Notes under the pieces: model-generated
What the model was told of the DNA's origin: nothing
Databases searched by the model: none
The model's input: the letters and a program-made list of their open reading frames with translations, nothing else
Position numbers and translations under genes: made by a program
Part shown: in pieces, positions 1 through 9,785 of the stretch
How positions within the stretch are numbered: position 1 is the first letter of the stretch
Layout of the letters: each line of letters begins with the position of its first letter
DNA from: Agapetus fuscipes
Lineage: Eukaryota > Arthropoda > Insecta > Trichoptera > Glossosomatidae
Reading direction: 5' to 3'
Assembly (NCBI GenBank): GCA_951799405.1
Contig: OX637341.1
Coordinates: forward strand, 19,583,659-19,647,658
Length of the DNA stretch: 64,000 bases

Positions 1-173
1 ATACAATGCTACATTGAATGATTATCAGATGACTTTTTTTATCTCTTGTTCTTACTTTACGTAAGTAGAAAACACATGTTGGCATTTTAAATGATCTCCT
101 GTGCATAGACAAAGCAAGACAGAGGTGAGGAAGTAGGTACACGTCACGGGCAGGTATTATAAACAGTCTACAG

Positions 174-513
174 CAGCGGTCGCCAAACTTTTTGACCTCA
201 CGGACCAGTTAATTCATCATTTAAATCCCGCGGACCACTAATAGGATTTTTAAGTGTTAAATATATTTATTAAAAAAAATTGTGATCAAAGAACACATAA
301 AATGTACCTAGTTAATAAAATGAAACTATAAAAAGTAACCACGTTATGAAAGCTTTATTCATAAACCATAATAAAAAAAACAAAATGAACAAAAATTGTA
401 CAAACAAAGTATATTAGTATAAGGATAAAGTATATTCCACATTTTTCTGTGGACCAGCGAAATTTTCTCGCGGACCACTAGTGGTCCGCGGACCACCACT
501 TTGGGGACCGCTG
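174..513. mobile_element. hAT-type MITE with 8-bp TSD
   Basis: The left end reads CAGCGGTCGCCAAAC and the right end is the complement of CAGCGGTCCCCAAAG, giving imperfect terminal inverted repeats. It is flanked by identical 8-bp direct repeats GTCTACAG (166-173 and 514-521), the TSD size of hAT elements. The 340-bp interior has no coding capacity, so it is a non-autonomous copy. Confidence 0.88.
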
Positions 514-521
514 GTCTACAG

Positions 522-859
522 CACAGATCATACTTTATTCTTTGATCTGTGGTCTACAGCGTGTAGCTTACACTCATATCTCTACTTTTCTTTATTTTCG
601 TCTTTAACGTTTACCACATGTTCACCTTAATTGAAGTGTAATTTGACAGGAATTAGTGTTAAAGATGGTGATTTAATCTTTATTCTACGGAGCAAAGATA
701 TAACATAATATGTATCAGTGCCCCCTGTAGCCTGTATCTGCTACAACTCTGGAACCTGTGACCCGTTGACAAAGCGTCCCCGAGGTGATGGATAAAGAAA
801 TGCTTGCTCGCCAGGCTTGCCCGGAGGGTAGAGTTGAAATAAAATAGTGTCCGCAAAAG
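522..859. other. no gene seen
   Basis: AT-rich sequence after the MITE. The last part, from about 740, may already be decayed LINE sequence, but no frame stays open. Confidence 0.5.
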
Positions 860-1310
860 CAGGTCTCCTCAACGACACGAAAATGCGTATTAACCTGAAA
901 CGGAGGGTCCATAAGTCATGTGTGCTTCTAGTATCCACCTATGGCTTGGAAAAAAGGGCTCACTCAGTATAGCGCCAACAGACTGAGGACGTGCCGAAGA
1001 GCCATTGAAAATAGAGTACTGGGAATCAGCCTTAGCAACAGGGTTCCAAACCAGGAGATCCGTAGACGCACTGGTGTCACTGATGTCATACAGCGAGTGG
1101 CCTGCTTAAAGTGGCGCTGGGCTGGTCACGTCACAGTTTGCCGAAAATGATTGTCCAGTGGTGGCCCAAGATGTCTAAGCGGGGACAGGGGAGACCCCAA
1201 CTGAGGTGGCTGGACGACATCAAGAGAACTGCAGGCAGAGGATGGCTAAACACAGCAGCCGATAGACAAACATGTCGAAGATTGGATGAGGCCTACGTCC
1301 AGGAATAGGC
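860..1310 (+). pseudogene. LINE (RTE-like) ORF2 C-terminal remnant
   Basis: Read across two or three frames, the plus strand gives KRRVHKSCVLLVSTYG, then RRRTGVTDVIQRV, KWRWAGHV, GRPQLRWLDDIKR and finally DEAYVQE. This is the usual order at the C-terminal end of RTE-type retrotransposon polyproteins (NQEIRRRT, LKWxWAGH, GRPxxRWxDD, GEAYVQ). Frameshifts near 945 and 1145 show it is dead. No 5' part is present. Confidence 0.75.
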
Positions 1311-2319
1311 TGAGAAAGGCAGCAACAGGTTGTCACTAACGCATCTGGCAAACGTGGGGATTTATTGCCAGCCCTCTCCAACGAAAAACCGAAATGTTGA
1401 ATTGAAAAAAAACTGGACGCGGCAGACGACAAAGGCGTGAAGAATATACCAGTAGGAGGAGGAATGCATCCAGGAGGGAATTAAGAAAGGCTGAAGAAAA
1501 TAAGTAGTATTTATTACTTCGGGATATTGTGTCAAACTGCTGTTGACTTGAAAACAACATTTTTTGTAAATATGACTGCCCAGCTGGCTCGACTCACATC
1601 AATCATACTATACAACATAAGAAGTAGGCACCTACCTAGGTATATGAAGCAAGCTATAGAGAATCATTGTGCCATAAATTATTATTGGTCAGTGAAATTC
1701 AGGGTCAAATGGTTGCACAGTTTTACATTAAAGATATAGTGAATGGATGAATTGGTATAAATGTAGCCTCACCTGCTATGATAATGACTATCTATTTAAA
1801 TAATTAAACACCAGCGCCACTAATCCGATTGTCCGTCTCTTCTGCTTTGATTTGTCCGCACTTCTGCTATGATTTGTCCGTCTCTTCTGCTATGATTTGT
1901 CCGCACTTCTACTGTTTGCTGGCAACTGCTCTAATTTATTTTATTTTATTTGTTTTGACTTGCACGTCCAGTGACAGCTCCGGTGCGCTATGCAGTGATG
2001 TCCAACAATAATAATTATTATTTCTTATCGTATTATAACATGTACCTACAACTAGAATACAGTACATCACGTTTAATGATAATTGCGGGTATCTCTAGCA
2101 TGTGCGGAAAGTTGTGATTGTGTGAAGCAGTGGTCGACAATTCGATTTGTTTTTTTTTTCAACATTTATTTAAATAAAAATACATCCCACAGTGTTAAAC
2201 ATGAGTGCAGAAAACAAAACAAGAGCTAGAGTAAGGTATGAATGGGTAAAATACAAATCTAAATTGGAAGAGGTTGTGAAAGTAAAGGTACACAAGAATG
2301 TGATGTGATAATAATAATA
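1311..2319. other. no gene; short tandem repeat near 1828-1910
   Basis: No coding region is convincing. Around 1828-1910 a unit of roughly 24 bp containing TCTTCTGCTATGATTTGTCC is repeated about three to four times. The rest is AT-rich. Confidence 0.5.
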
Positions 2320-2615
2320 CTAGGATGATTTATTTGGTGAGCGCTGTTTTTGTGTGAATTACGCTTCAAGAGCCCTCTGCGAGCTTGGTTGTCGCTTAAG
2401 AAAGCACCAATTGTCAAGTAAGACCCAGTTGCTGTAAGGCTGGATGGACCTTTATTGACCGGTATTTGGTAAAGTTTTATGAACTCTTCACTCAGCAAAG
2501 AGCATATTATATTTTGAAAATATAAATGACACATTTTTTGTGATCCGCCGGGATTCGAACCCACAACCTTCCATTTGCAAGCCAGAAGTGTTAACCACTA
2601 GACTACGGACCGGTC
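2320..2615 (-). mobile_element. tRNA-derived SINE, family 1
   Basis: On the minus strand the copy begins GGTCCGTAGTCTAGTGGTTA and carries GGTTCGAATCC about 45 nt later. These are a tRNA-like A box and B box (RNA polymerase III promoter). The body contains AACTGGGTCTTAC-like sequence and the 3' end AAATAAATCATCCTA. This is one of the more complete copies of the family in the window. Confidence 0.82.
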
Positions 2616-2927
2616 ATGGTGTTTTGTTTTTGTTTCTAAGGAATCCTGTGCGGGATTCTCCTCAATTCTTTAATGTCTTGGAGGTCTATGTCACGCTGGA
2701 AGGGTGCCGAAGAGGTGTTACTTGAGTTCTTGCTTCTATCGTGAGGCGCTGCATATAAGTGCCGATTGATGTTGGTTTTGAATTAAACCGGATTAAATTG
2801 GGAAGAGAACACAGTTACTGGTAGATCATTCCATAAACGGGCAGTTTTATACATGTTGTATACATGGCTTTATACATGTAGAAAGAATGGATGATGAAAG
2901 ACTGGCAATGTGTATATAGTGCGGACC

Positions 2928-3071
2928 TGCGATATAAAAAAATCCGATCTCAAATGAACGCATAAGCCCTGTAACTCTTGCCGACCTTCCCTGAAACAGG
3001 GGTGACATTGGCAAAGTGAACCATTTTTTACAGTATGGGTGGTCAGCCTCATACCAACCTATAAGTCAAGG
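2928..3071 (-). mobile_element. LINE 3'-UTR fragment (GATTA-tail family)
   Basis: On the minus strand it starts at CCTTGACTTATAGGTTGG and runs through the conserved CACCCCTGTTTCAGGGAAGG block. Its (GATTA)n tail is missing. It is a 5'-truncated copy of the LINE seen at 23025-25690. Confidence 0.75.
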
Positions 3072-3118
3072 AAAAACAAAGAGGACTGACAACGACCGTA
3101 AAATCGAAAGGACCTGTA

Positions 3119-3351
3119 CCCTTAGTACGAGTTGCAAAACTTGAGAAAAGTAAAGTTTACGGAAAATATTAAATTATTTCTCCCAAAATCTGCCGTGTTT
3201 GTTTCTTACACTTTATGGTCTTAGCAAAAGAGTTACAGTGATAAAGAAAATCAAGTTCAAACAAACAAAAACAGCAGATTTTGGGGGAAATCACTATTTA
3301 ATAATTGCCGCAAACTTTTCATCACTCAAGTTTTGCAACTCGTACTAAGGG
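3119..3351. mobile_element. palindromic MITE, TA-flanked, copy 1
   Basis: The ends are CCCTTAGTACGAGTTGCAA and its inverse TTGCAACTCGTACTAAGGG, flanked by TA on both sides. The inside is also largely self-complementary (CCAAAATCTGCCGT against its inverse). It has no coding capacity. TA duplication suggests a Tc1/mariner-type mobiliser. Confidence 0.82.
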
Positions 3352-3353
3352 TA

Positions 3354-3869
3354 GGGTACTAAATATTGTAATATTTAAAAGTTTGGGCGGGCCGCGTGTC
3401 TGGCATGCCTGCCTTACATAGTAGGTACCTACGGGAGGAACCTGAAAAGTTAAAGAATTCTTTAAATAATCCAGATCGCTGTGATACGCGGCGCCTTCAT
3501 GCAACGCCTTCCATATAGCAGTATATCTATAGCTGGTGTTGCTTCATTCAACAGGGCACGGAGAAGAAGAGGGATTCATGTGATCTCAAGGTCGTTTTAC
3601 AGAGTTATAGCCGAGCGCTGTTGTAGCGCGCGTCACAACCCAAGGGTTATCGGGTAGAGAACCTAATACAGTTTACAAATATGGGCACTTCACAAATAGG
3701 TATACATTATTTCACAATATGTATATTTTACCATTGATTACTGCCGAGTTCATTAGTTTGATTAGTAAATAACGCAAGGTCAGAAGTTCAGCGACCCCAG
3801 GGCTAGAACTAGTGGTGTTATTTGATGTAGGTACTGTTATGTTATTGAATGAAAGGTACCTTCAAGATG
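3354..3869. other. no gene seen
   Basis: No exon, tRNA or bounded repeat is recognised here. Confidence 0.45.
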
Positions 3870-4165
3870 TACCTACAGGATACTCACTCCGGCTAGCTAT
3901 CATCGGCATCACTCTCAGGGCGTGGGGTTCTTTCTTTGTGTTGCTCACCTTGTATTTTGGGAAGGGCTGTATATTGATAAGACAAGAGCTAATGTTAACA
4001 AAAGAGATTTAATCAGTTAAAGTCAAATATAAAAGTTAAATCCATAAAAAGGGAAAGGGTGGAGAAGGAAATAGCCGGACCTGTATTAACACAATCACAG
4101 TTCTCGCGGCTCACTTTCACGAAGCACCGATCTGTAGGCTGGAGTCCTAGGCGAGCTTACATTAA
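3870..4165 (+). repeat. dispersed repeat, inverted copy of 10385-10712
   Basis: The stretch from CACTCCGGCTAGCTATCATC to AGCTTACATTAAGCTCG reappears in reverse complement at 10385-10712. The family is not recognised and there is no coding signal. Confidence 0.75.
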
Positions 4166-4169
4166 GCTC

Positions 4170-4275
4170 GAAAGGTAAAGGCCGCCTTTCCCTGAAACCG
4201 AGGTGGCATTGGCATAATTCAACCAATGTTTACAGCACGGAGGATCAGCCTCTTACCAACCTATCAGTCAAGGAG
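4170..4275 (-). mobile_element. LINE 3'-UTR fragment
   Basis: A degenerate minus-strand piece of the GATTA-tail LINE 3' end (complement of CCTTTCCCTGAAACCGAGG and TCAGTCAAGGA). No tail is present. Confidence 0.6.
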
Positions 4276-4423
4276 TCAAGGAAGATCACCCATGGAAATA
4301 CTGTGACATTATATTGTAGGGTTAAACGATCCATGTTTCTGGCTGAACAAAATGAGTTCGACAATTTGAAGAGTAGGTATCTCACTTGTCATGTCTCTGG
4401 CTGTCACAATATACCAGTATCTA

Positions 4424-4586
4424 CCCGTAGTACGAGTTTTCTCACAATACTCAAAGTATTGAGTAGGTATTCGAGAAAAATATATGTGAACTTGTAAAGC
4501 ACCTCTGGCAAAAAAAGTTTCGAAACATTTTCTCGAATAGGTAGTACTCGATACTTCGAGTATTGTGAAAAAACTCGTACTGCGGG
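4424..4586. mobile_element. palindromic MITE, TA-flanked, copy 3 (variant)
   Basis: The ends CCCGTAGTACGAGTTTTCTC and the inverse of CCCGCAGTACGAGTTTTTTC are flanked by TA. The first dozen bases match the MITEs at 3119 and 6660, but the interior (TCACAATACTCAAAGTATT) differs, so it is a related subfamily. Confidence 0.72.
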
Positions 4587-4589
4587 TAC

Positions 4590-5184
4590 AGGGCGGGGGG
4601 CGCCAGAATATCTGGTGACGAGCTGGAACTTCAGCAAATTGTTTCCAGATTCCCGCCCTGCTGCCCCCCGGGGGAACAGGAATTCCAGGGAGACAAAAAT
4701 TCTACAAATTACAAATTACAGCGACTAAGCAGGTACCTACCTATAGATGACACAAGCGTCAAATATACCTACTATGTGAAACCTGAAATTTTTAAATAGG
4801 CGTAGATTTGAAAGTGATAGAAATTGCTCTTCCTGGCTTTATCGTTGTAAATGGCATTTTGCTATTTTTTCTTGCTTGTTCGGAGCCTTCACTCATAAAG
4901 TAGGTACACAATTAGTAGCACAAGTAGCAGTGTTCCAGTATAAATCACTGCTTAAGCTCACCTCGATTGCGTTAATCGAACAAATACATGAAAACATCAA
5001 TATCGAGTGCGATTACATATTACATACATTATTTATTCACGCAATCGAAGTGAGTTTACACGATGTTTTATACTCGGGCACAGATTACCGAGAAGTTACT
5101 CTCAACATTGTAACAATAAGGAGGTAGGTAACTCAGAAAAAGAGTCTCCTCCATGAACTTCTTTCAGCACTGTCAACCTTCGCT
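4590..5184. other. no gene seen
   Basis: Low-complexity and AT-rich sequence with a short G-rich stretch near 4590-4680. No exon is supported. Confidence 0.45.
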
Positions 5185-5281
5185 AGGCAACTCTTGCCGA
5201 CCTGCCCTGAAACAGGGGTGACATTGAACCATTGTTTACAGTATGGGTGGTCACCCTCAAATCAACCTACAAGTCAAGGAA
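5185..5281 (-). mobile_element. LINE 3'-UTR fragment
   Basis: A minus-strand piece of the GATTA-tail LINE 3' end, from the GCAACTCTTGCCGACC complement to CAAGTCAAGGAA. It lies head to head with the plus-strand piece at 5331. Confidence 0.7.
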
Positions 5282-5330
5282 TCTACCATTCTTGCTTTTA
5301 AGGTCAAATATGTTTATTTTGCGATGGAGT

Positions 5331-5480
5331 AGGTATATGCGGCTGACCACCCATGCTGTAGAAAATGGTTCACTTTGCCAATGCTACCCCTGTTTCAGGG
5401 AAGGTCGGCAGGAGTTGCAGTGTGTATGTTCATTTGAGATTCGGGTTTTTATATTATAGGTCCACATGCGGCATGTTTAA
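5331..5480 (+). mobile_element. LINE 3'-UTR fragment
   Basis: A plus-strand piece from GCGGCTGACCACCCATGCTG to GGTCCACATGCGGCATG, broken before the tail. Confidence 0.7.
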
Positions 5481-6657
5481 GCACAAACTTAAAGATAGAA
5501 AGTCCAGCGTCCTACTCGCGGGACTTTACGTCCTACCGGTAGAACATTTTGGGGACGACGATGATAGTAAGTAGTTATTGTTACAAAATACATTTTTGTA
5601 TTTGTAACAAAATTACATATCATTGTTCGGGCACAGTAAGAAAAGTAAAAAACAAAAAAATAGATGTAAAAGTTTCAACCGTTCCTAAAGAAATTCTGAT
5701 TGGAGATTTCGACAACGCAGTATTAACTATAACGTAGTTTAATACAAAATCTTGTTTGTTTAGGAATAAATAAATAGCAAAATAAATATAAGCAGTTCTT
5801 TATTATTCACCTTATTTTATACACCCATTTTTTCTGAAATATTCAAAACACCCATACACATATCTCACACTCACTTTTAAGTACCTACTCCAATACAATT
5901 CTCAACCTCCAATTACATGTTACTATACTTTTGTTAGAATTCTACCATAACTAATTGTTAGAATTATAAGCATATAATTAGAATGTCATCAAAAGGTTGT
6001 CTACTTCTACCCGCATTCGTTACGCACGGCAAGTCAGTCGGCAGGACAGTCCATACAAATTTCACGATAAAATGAGTACTACTGGCAGGACCCGATACCG
6101 CCAGCACGTCCTTCCGGAAGCACCTTCCGGCATTGTGAAAATGCATAATATTACCTATGTGAATTTTTTATGTTACATATATTTGCAACTTAGATTAGAT
6201 TAAATTAGAGGACCTAGCCCATATTTTGTACGAAATATTGAAGGGGTACTATGTCAGTTTTTATGTACCTATTTCATTTATCATTTATTATTCTGAAAAT
6301 CAATCAATAAGATTTTAGCAAACACCTACATGTACGAGTATAGTAACTATCTATAGGAGTCACTGCATAGTCACTGCTAATAACGCTGCAGCCACAGTCA
6401 GTAATTAAAGCTGCAGAGACTGTTGACATGAACTTTACACCTCCATTATCTGCTCTGCGCTGTCAACTAAGTAAGTACTTATCTAAACACTCCAGCCAGC
6501 ATTCTGCTCGCGCTCATTTATATAAACAACTAAGCACCTACGTCAGTCAGCAGGTACCTGTCCTAGCTCATGGAAGGAAGCACAAGCAGGTGCATGATTA
6601 TCCCACATGTCTCTTGGTTAGTGGCTCAGTTGCTACAGCACTTACATTCACAACCAG
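5481..6657. other. no gene seen
   Basis: Several short open frames occur but none has recognisable protein sequence or splice context. The somewhat GC-rich block at 5995-6140 is probably an old repeat. Confidence 0.4.
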
Positions 6658-6659
6658 TA

Positions 6660-7011
6660 CCCTCAGTACGAGTTGCAAAACTGGAGAAAAGTAAAGTTTA
6701 CGGAAAATATTGTGAATTTAAAGTTAGTAAAACTTTTAATTATTTTAATAATAATTTTTAATTTATTGATCCTATTTTTTTATTATAAGATTAAGTTACC
6801 TTAGGGATAGCAGCGTAATTTTTTTTTAAAGAGTGATTTCTCCCGAAATCTGCCGTTTATGTTTCTTACACTTTATGGTCTTAGCAAAAGAGTTACAGTG
6901 ATGAAGAAAATCAAGTTCAACCAAACAAAAACGGCAGATTTTGGGGGAAATCACTCTTTAATAATTGCCGTAAACTTTACATTACTCAAGTTTTGCAACT
7001 CGTACAAAGGG
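6660..7011. mobile_element. palindromic MITE, TA-flanked, copy 2
   Basis: Same family as 3119-3351: ends CCCTCAGTACGAGTTGCAA and the inverse of CCCTTTGTACGAGTTGCAA, flanked by TA. It is longer than copy 1 because of about 120 bp of extra AT-rich sequence after the left arm. Confidence 0.8.
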
Positions 7012-7099
7012 TACAGGGTGCTAAGGTTTTAAAGGGCGTCAGACATGACTTTCTGTTTCTGTGTTCCCTTCTAGCCCCAATTGTAGGTACATACTTGTA

Positions 7100-7350
7100 T
7101 ATAGTACCAATAGGTTGGCATGCGGCTGACCACCCATGCTGTAAAAATGGTTCACTTTGCCAATGTCACCCCTGTTAAAGGGAAGTATGGCAAGAGTCGC
7201 AGGGTGTATGTCCATTTGAGATTTGGTTTTTGTAGGTTCACATGAGGCATGTGCAAGCGCGAACTTGGACGTGTCTGGTTGTGAGAATGCATGTAATGTG
7301 AATCTCCAATGTAACATATCTTTGCAACTTAGATTAGATTAGATTAGACA
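7100..7350 (+). mobile_element. LINE 3'-UTR copy with GATTA tail
   Basis: Runs from TAGGTTGGCATGCGGCTGAC to the tail TTAGATTAGATTAGATTAGA. It is 5'-truncated and ends just before the TSD of the hAT element at 7365. Confidence 0.8.
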
Positions 7351-7364
7351 TATTATGTCTAGCA

Positions 7365-7699
7365 CAGGGTTGTCCAACTCAAAATCGTGGCGGGCCGGAT
7401 TTAGTACTTTTGTAATCGTGGCGGGCTACAAGAGTTTTTGTTGTACTTTTGTCCATAAAAATTCTGTTGACGGGGGGGGGGGGGGGGGGCACACAATTTT
7501 GGAAATTAATTTTGTCCATAATAATTCTGTTGACGGAGGGGAGGATAGACACGCAATTCAATCTTTGCAAAAAAAATCGCACCCCCCCAATTTGAAAAAA
7601 AACGCTGCCTTTAACAGATGTTAAACATATTACGCAATAACTAGATGTTGCCGCGGGTCGGATGACAGGCTTACGCGGGCCGTATGTTGGACAAGCCTG
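7365..7699. mobile_element. hAT-type MITE with 8-bp TSD
   Basis: Ends are CAGGGTTGTCCAAC and the inverse of CAGGCTTGTCCAAC, flanked by identical GTCTAGCA (7357-7364 and 7700-7707). The interior holds an 18-base G run at about 7472 and no coding sequence. Confidence 0.85.
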
Positions 7700-7707
7700 G
7701 TCTAGCA

Positions 7708-8267
7708 CAAAAAGGCACTGCCTTTACAAGAGGATGGTGGCCAGTAGAGGCAATAGGGTAATTGCAGTGGTAGGGGAAATGGTTTAAAATACTATGGTTG
7801 TGTTAAGTACATTTCAAGGATCACAACCATATATTTTTTAAGTAGTAAAAATAAAGATATTGATAATTTAAAAAAAAAAAATGCCGAAAATTTGAATCCC
7901 GCCAAAACGCAGCAGGGCCGGCAAGCCACACTGTGACGTCAAAATGACGTTGATGAATTCGTCAGTCTTCGAGGCCCTAAGAGAACACTTTATAGATCTG
8001 AAGATCCATCGACGTTACATCCGCCTAAATAAAAAAATGACCTGTTGTACCGGAAATTGAAAATGCACAAATTTTAAAGAGCTATAATTTAAAAACCAGA
8101 TTTTTTTTTTTTTAACAAACACACATTTTTTTTTAATGTAGTCTATCATTTTATGAAATAAAATAAATATATGAAATTACCATTGTCTAGCACAATGTTT
8201 GAATTCATAAACAAAATTCCTTTCTGTAAATTCCCTTTTCAAAAAACCAAAAAATATCCAAGCAAAT
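7708..8267. other. no gene seen
   Basis: AT-rich sequence with poly-A and poly-T runs. It lies 3' of NUDT9 beyond the likely polyadenylation signal. Confidence 0.4.
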
Positions 8268-8455
8268 CGCACGCTTAATAATAAAGAGAAATAACTCGAA
8301 AATTGGGAAAATCGAGATTTTGTATATATGACCGAGATAAAACATCGGCCGCCTTTTTCATCCCATACAAGTTGTACTGGGTGTCTGAACTTCAAACGCG
8401 ATTTCCCAACATTCATGTTTTTTGAGTTATTGCTCTTTATTATTAAACGTGCGAA
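8268..8455. mobile_element. palindromic MITE (GCACG..TAATAATA family)
   Basis: The left end is GCACGCTTAATAATAAAGAG and the right end is the inverse, CTCTTTATTATTAAACGTGC. A second copy at about 60778-61027 has the same ends and the shared interior block CATACAAGTTGTACTGG. Confidence 0.7.
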
Positions 8456-8500
8456 ATATTAGCATGTGATAAAATCAGGAAGTACTATCTTAAACAACAG

Positions 8501-8506
8501 TTTATT
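8501..8506 (-). terminator. candidate polyadenylation signal for NUDT9
   Basis: TTTATT on the plus strand is AATAAA on the minus strand, about 1 kb 3' of the NUDT9 stop and just beyond the 105-bp array. If it is used, the array is transcribed as 3' UTR. Confidence 0.4.
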
Positions 8507-8579
8507 TGAAAAATATAGTATTACAAGCTAAACGTATTTTACAATCATATAAAAAGTGTGTGTGGAACAATAATTTGCC

Positions 8580-9600
8580 ACTCTCTCTATGAAGTCTCTG
8601 TGCGAGGCGTACAGCTGCATGTCTCAGTCCAAGTCCCCCCTCCTCCCCCTGCACATCACCAGTGGCAGTGCTTGACCTGCACCACTCTCTCTCTATGAAG
8701 TCTCTATGCGAGGCGTACAGCTGCATGTCTCTGCCCAGGTCCCCCCCCCCCTCCCCCCGCACATCACCAGTGGCAGTGCTTGACATGCACCACTCTCTCT
8801 CTATGAAGTCTCTATACGAGGCGTACAGCTGCATGTCTCTGCCCAGGTCCCCCCCCCCCTCCCCCCGCACATCACCAGTGGCAGTGCTTGACATGCACCA
8901 CTCTCTCTCTATGAAGTCTCTATACGAGACGTACAGCTGCATGTCTCTGTCCAGGTCCCCCCACCTGCCCCCGCACATCCCCAGTGGCAGTGCTTGACCT
9001 GCGCCACTCTCTCTATGAAGTCTCTTTATGAGGCGTACAGCTGCATGTCTCTGTCCATGTCCCCCCACCTGCCCCCGCACATCACCAGTGGCAGTGCTTG
9101 ACCTGCGCCACTCTCTCTATGAAGTCTCTTTGTGAGGCGTACAGCTGCATGTCTCTGTCCATGTCCCCCCACCTGTCCCCGCACATCACCAGTGGCAGTG
9201 CTTGACCTTGACCGCCACTCTCTCTATGAAGTCTCTATACGAGGCGTACAGCTGCATGTCTGTCCAGGTCCCCCCACCTGCCCCCGCACATCCCCAGTGG
9301 CAGTGCTTGACCTGCGCCACTCTCTCTATGAAGTCTCTTTGTGAGGCGTACAGCTGCATGTCTCTGTCCATGTCCCCCCACCTGTCCCCGCACATCACCA
9401 GTGGCAGTGCTTGACCTGCACCACTCTCTCTATGAAGTCTCTTTGTGAGGCGTACAGCTGCATGTCTCTGTCCATGTCCCCCCACCTGTCCCCGCACATC
9501 ACCAGTGGCAGTGCTTGACCTGCGCCACTCTCTCTATGAAGTCTCTGTGTGAGGCGTACAGCTGCATGTCTCTGTCCACGTCCCCCCACCTCACCCCTGC
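8580..9600 (-). repeat. 105-bp minisatellite made from the NUDT9 coding end
   Basis: Ten units start (plus-strand GAAGTCTCT) at 8591, 8697, 8805, 8912, 9017, 9121, 9228, 9330, 9434 and 9538, a period of 102-108 bp. The unit nearest the gene is the real last part of the final NUDT9 exon, encoding MQLYASHRDFIERV and the stop. The other nine repeat that coding end and about 30 bp beyond it. Confidence 0.93.
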
Positions 9601-9785
9601 GGCGTCGTCCCCCGCCTGCAGCCTGATGGCGCCCACAGAGTGCCCAGCCTCGTCGTGGTAGCTGAACACTGAGCTCTCCATCCAGGCATTGTCCGTGTTG
9701 CGGGGGTCATCCACGTAGGACTTCCCTACCAGCTCTCCCTTGCTGAAGAAGTCCTTCACTATCTTCTCCATCTTCTGCTTCTCAT
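9499..9785 (-). CDS. NUDT9: NUDT9 exon 4 (terminal)
   Basis: The acceptor is TTTACAG/ATGAG. The exon encodes DEKQKMEKIVKDFF, then YVDDPRNTDNAWM, and ends in KHCHW and TGA at 9499. Its 3' part is the founder of the adjacent minisatellite. Confidence 0.93.

Noticed and set aside
8502..9497. Repetitive open frames on both strands around the 105-bp array
   Set aside because: They are shadows of the tandemly repeated NUDT9 coding end; only the first unit next to the exon belongs to the gene.
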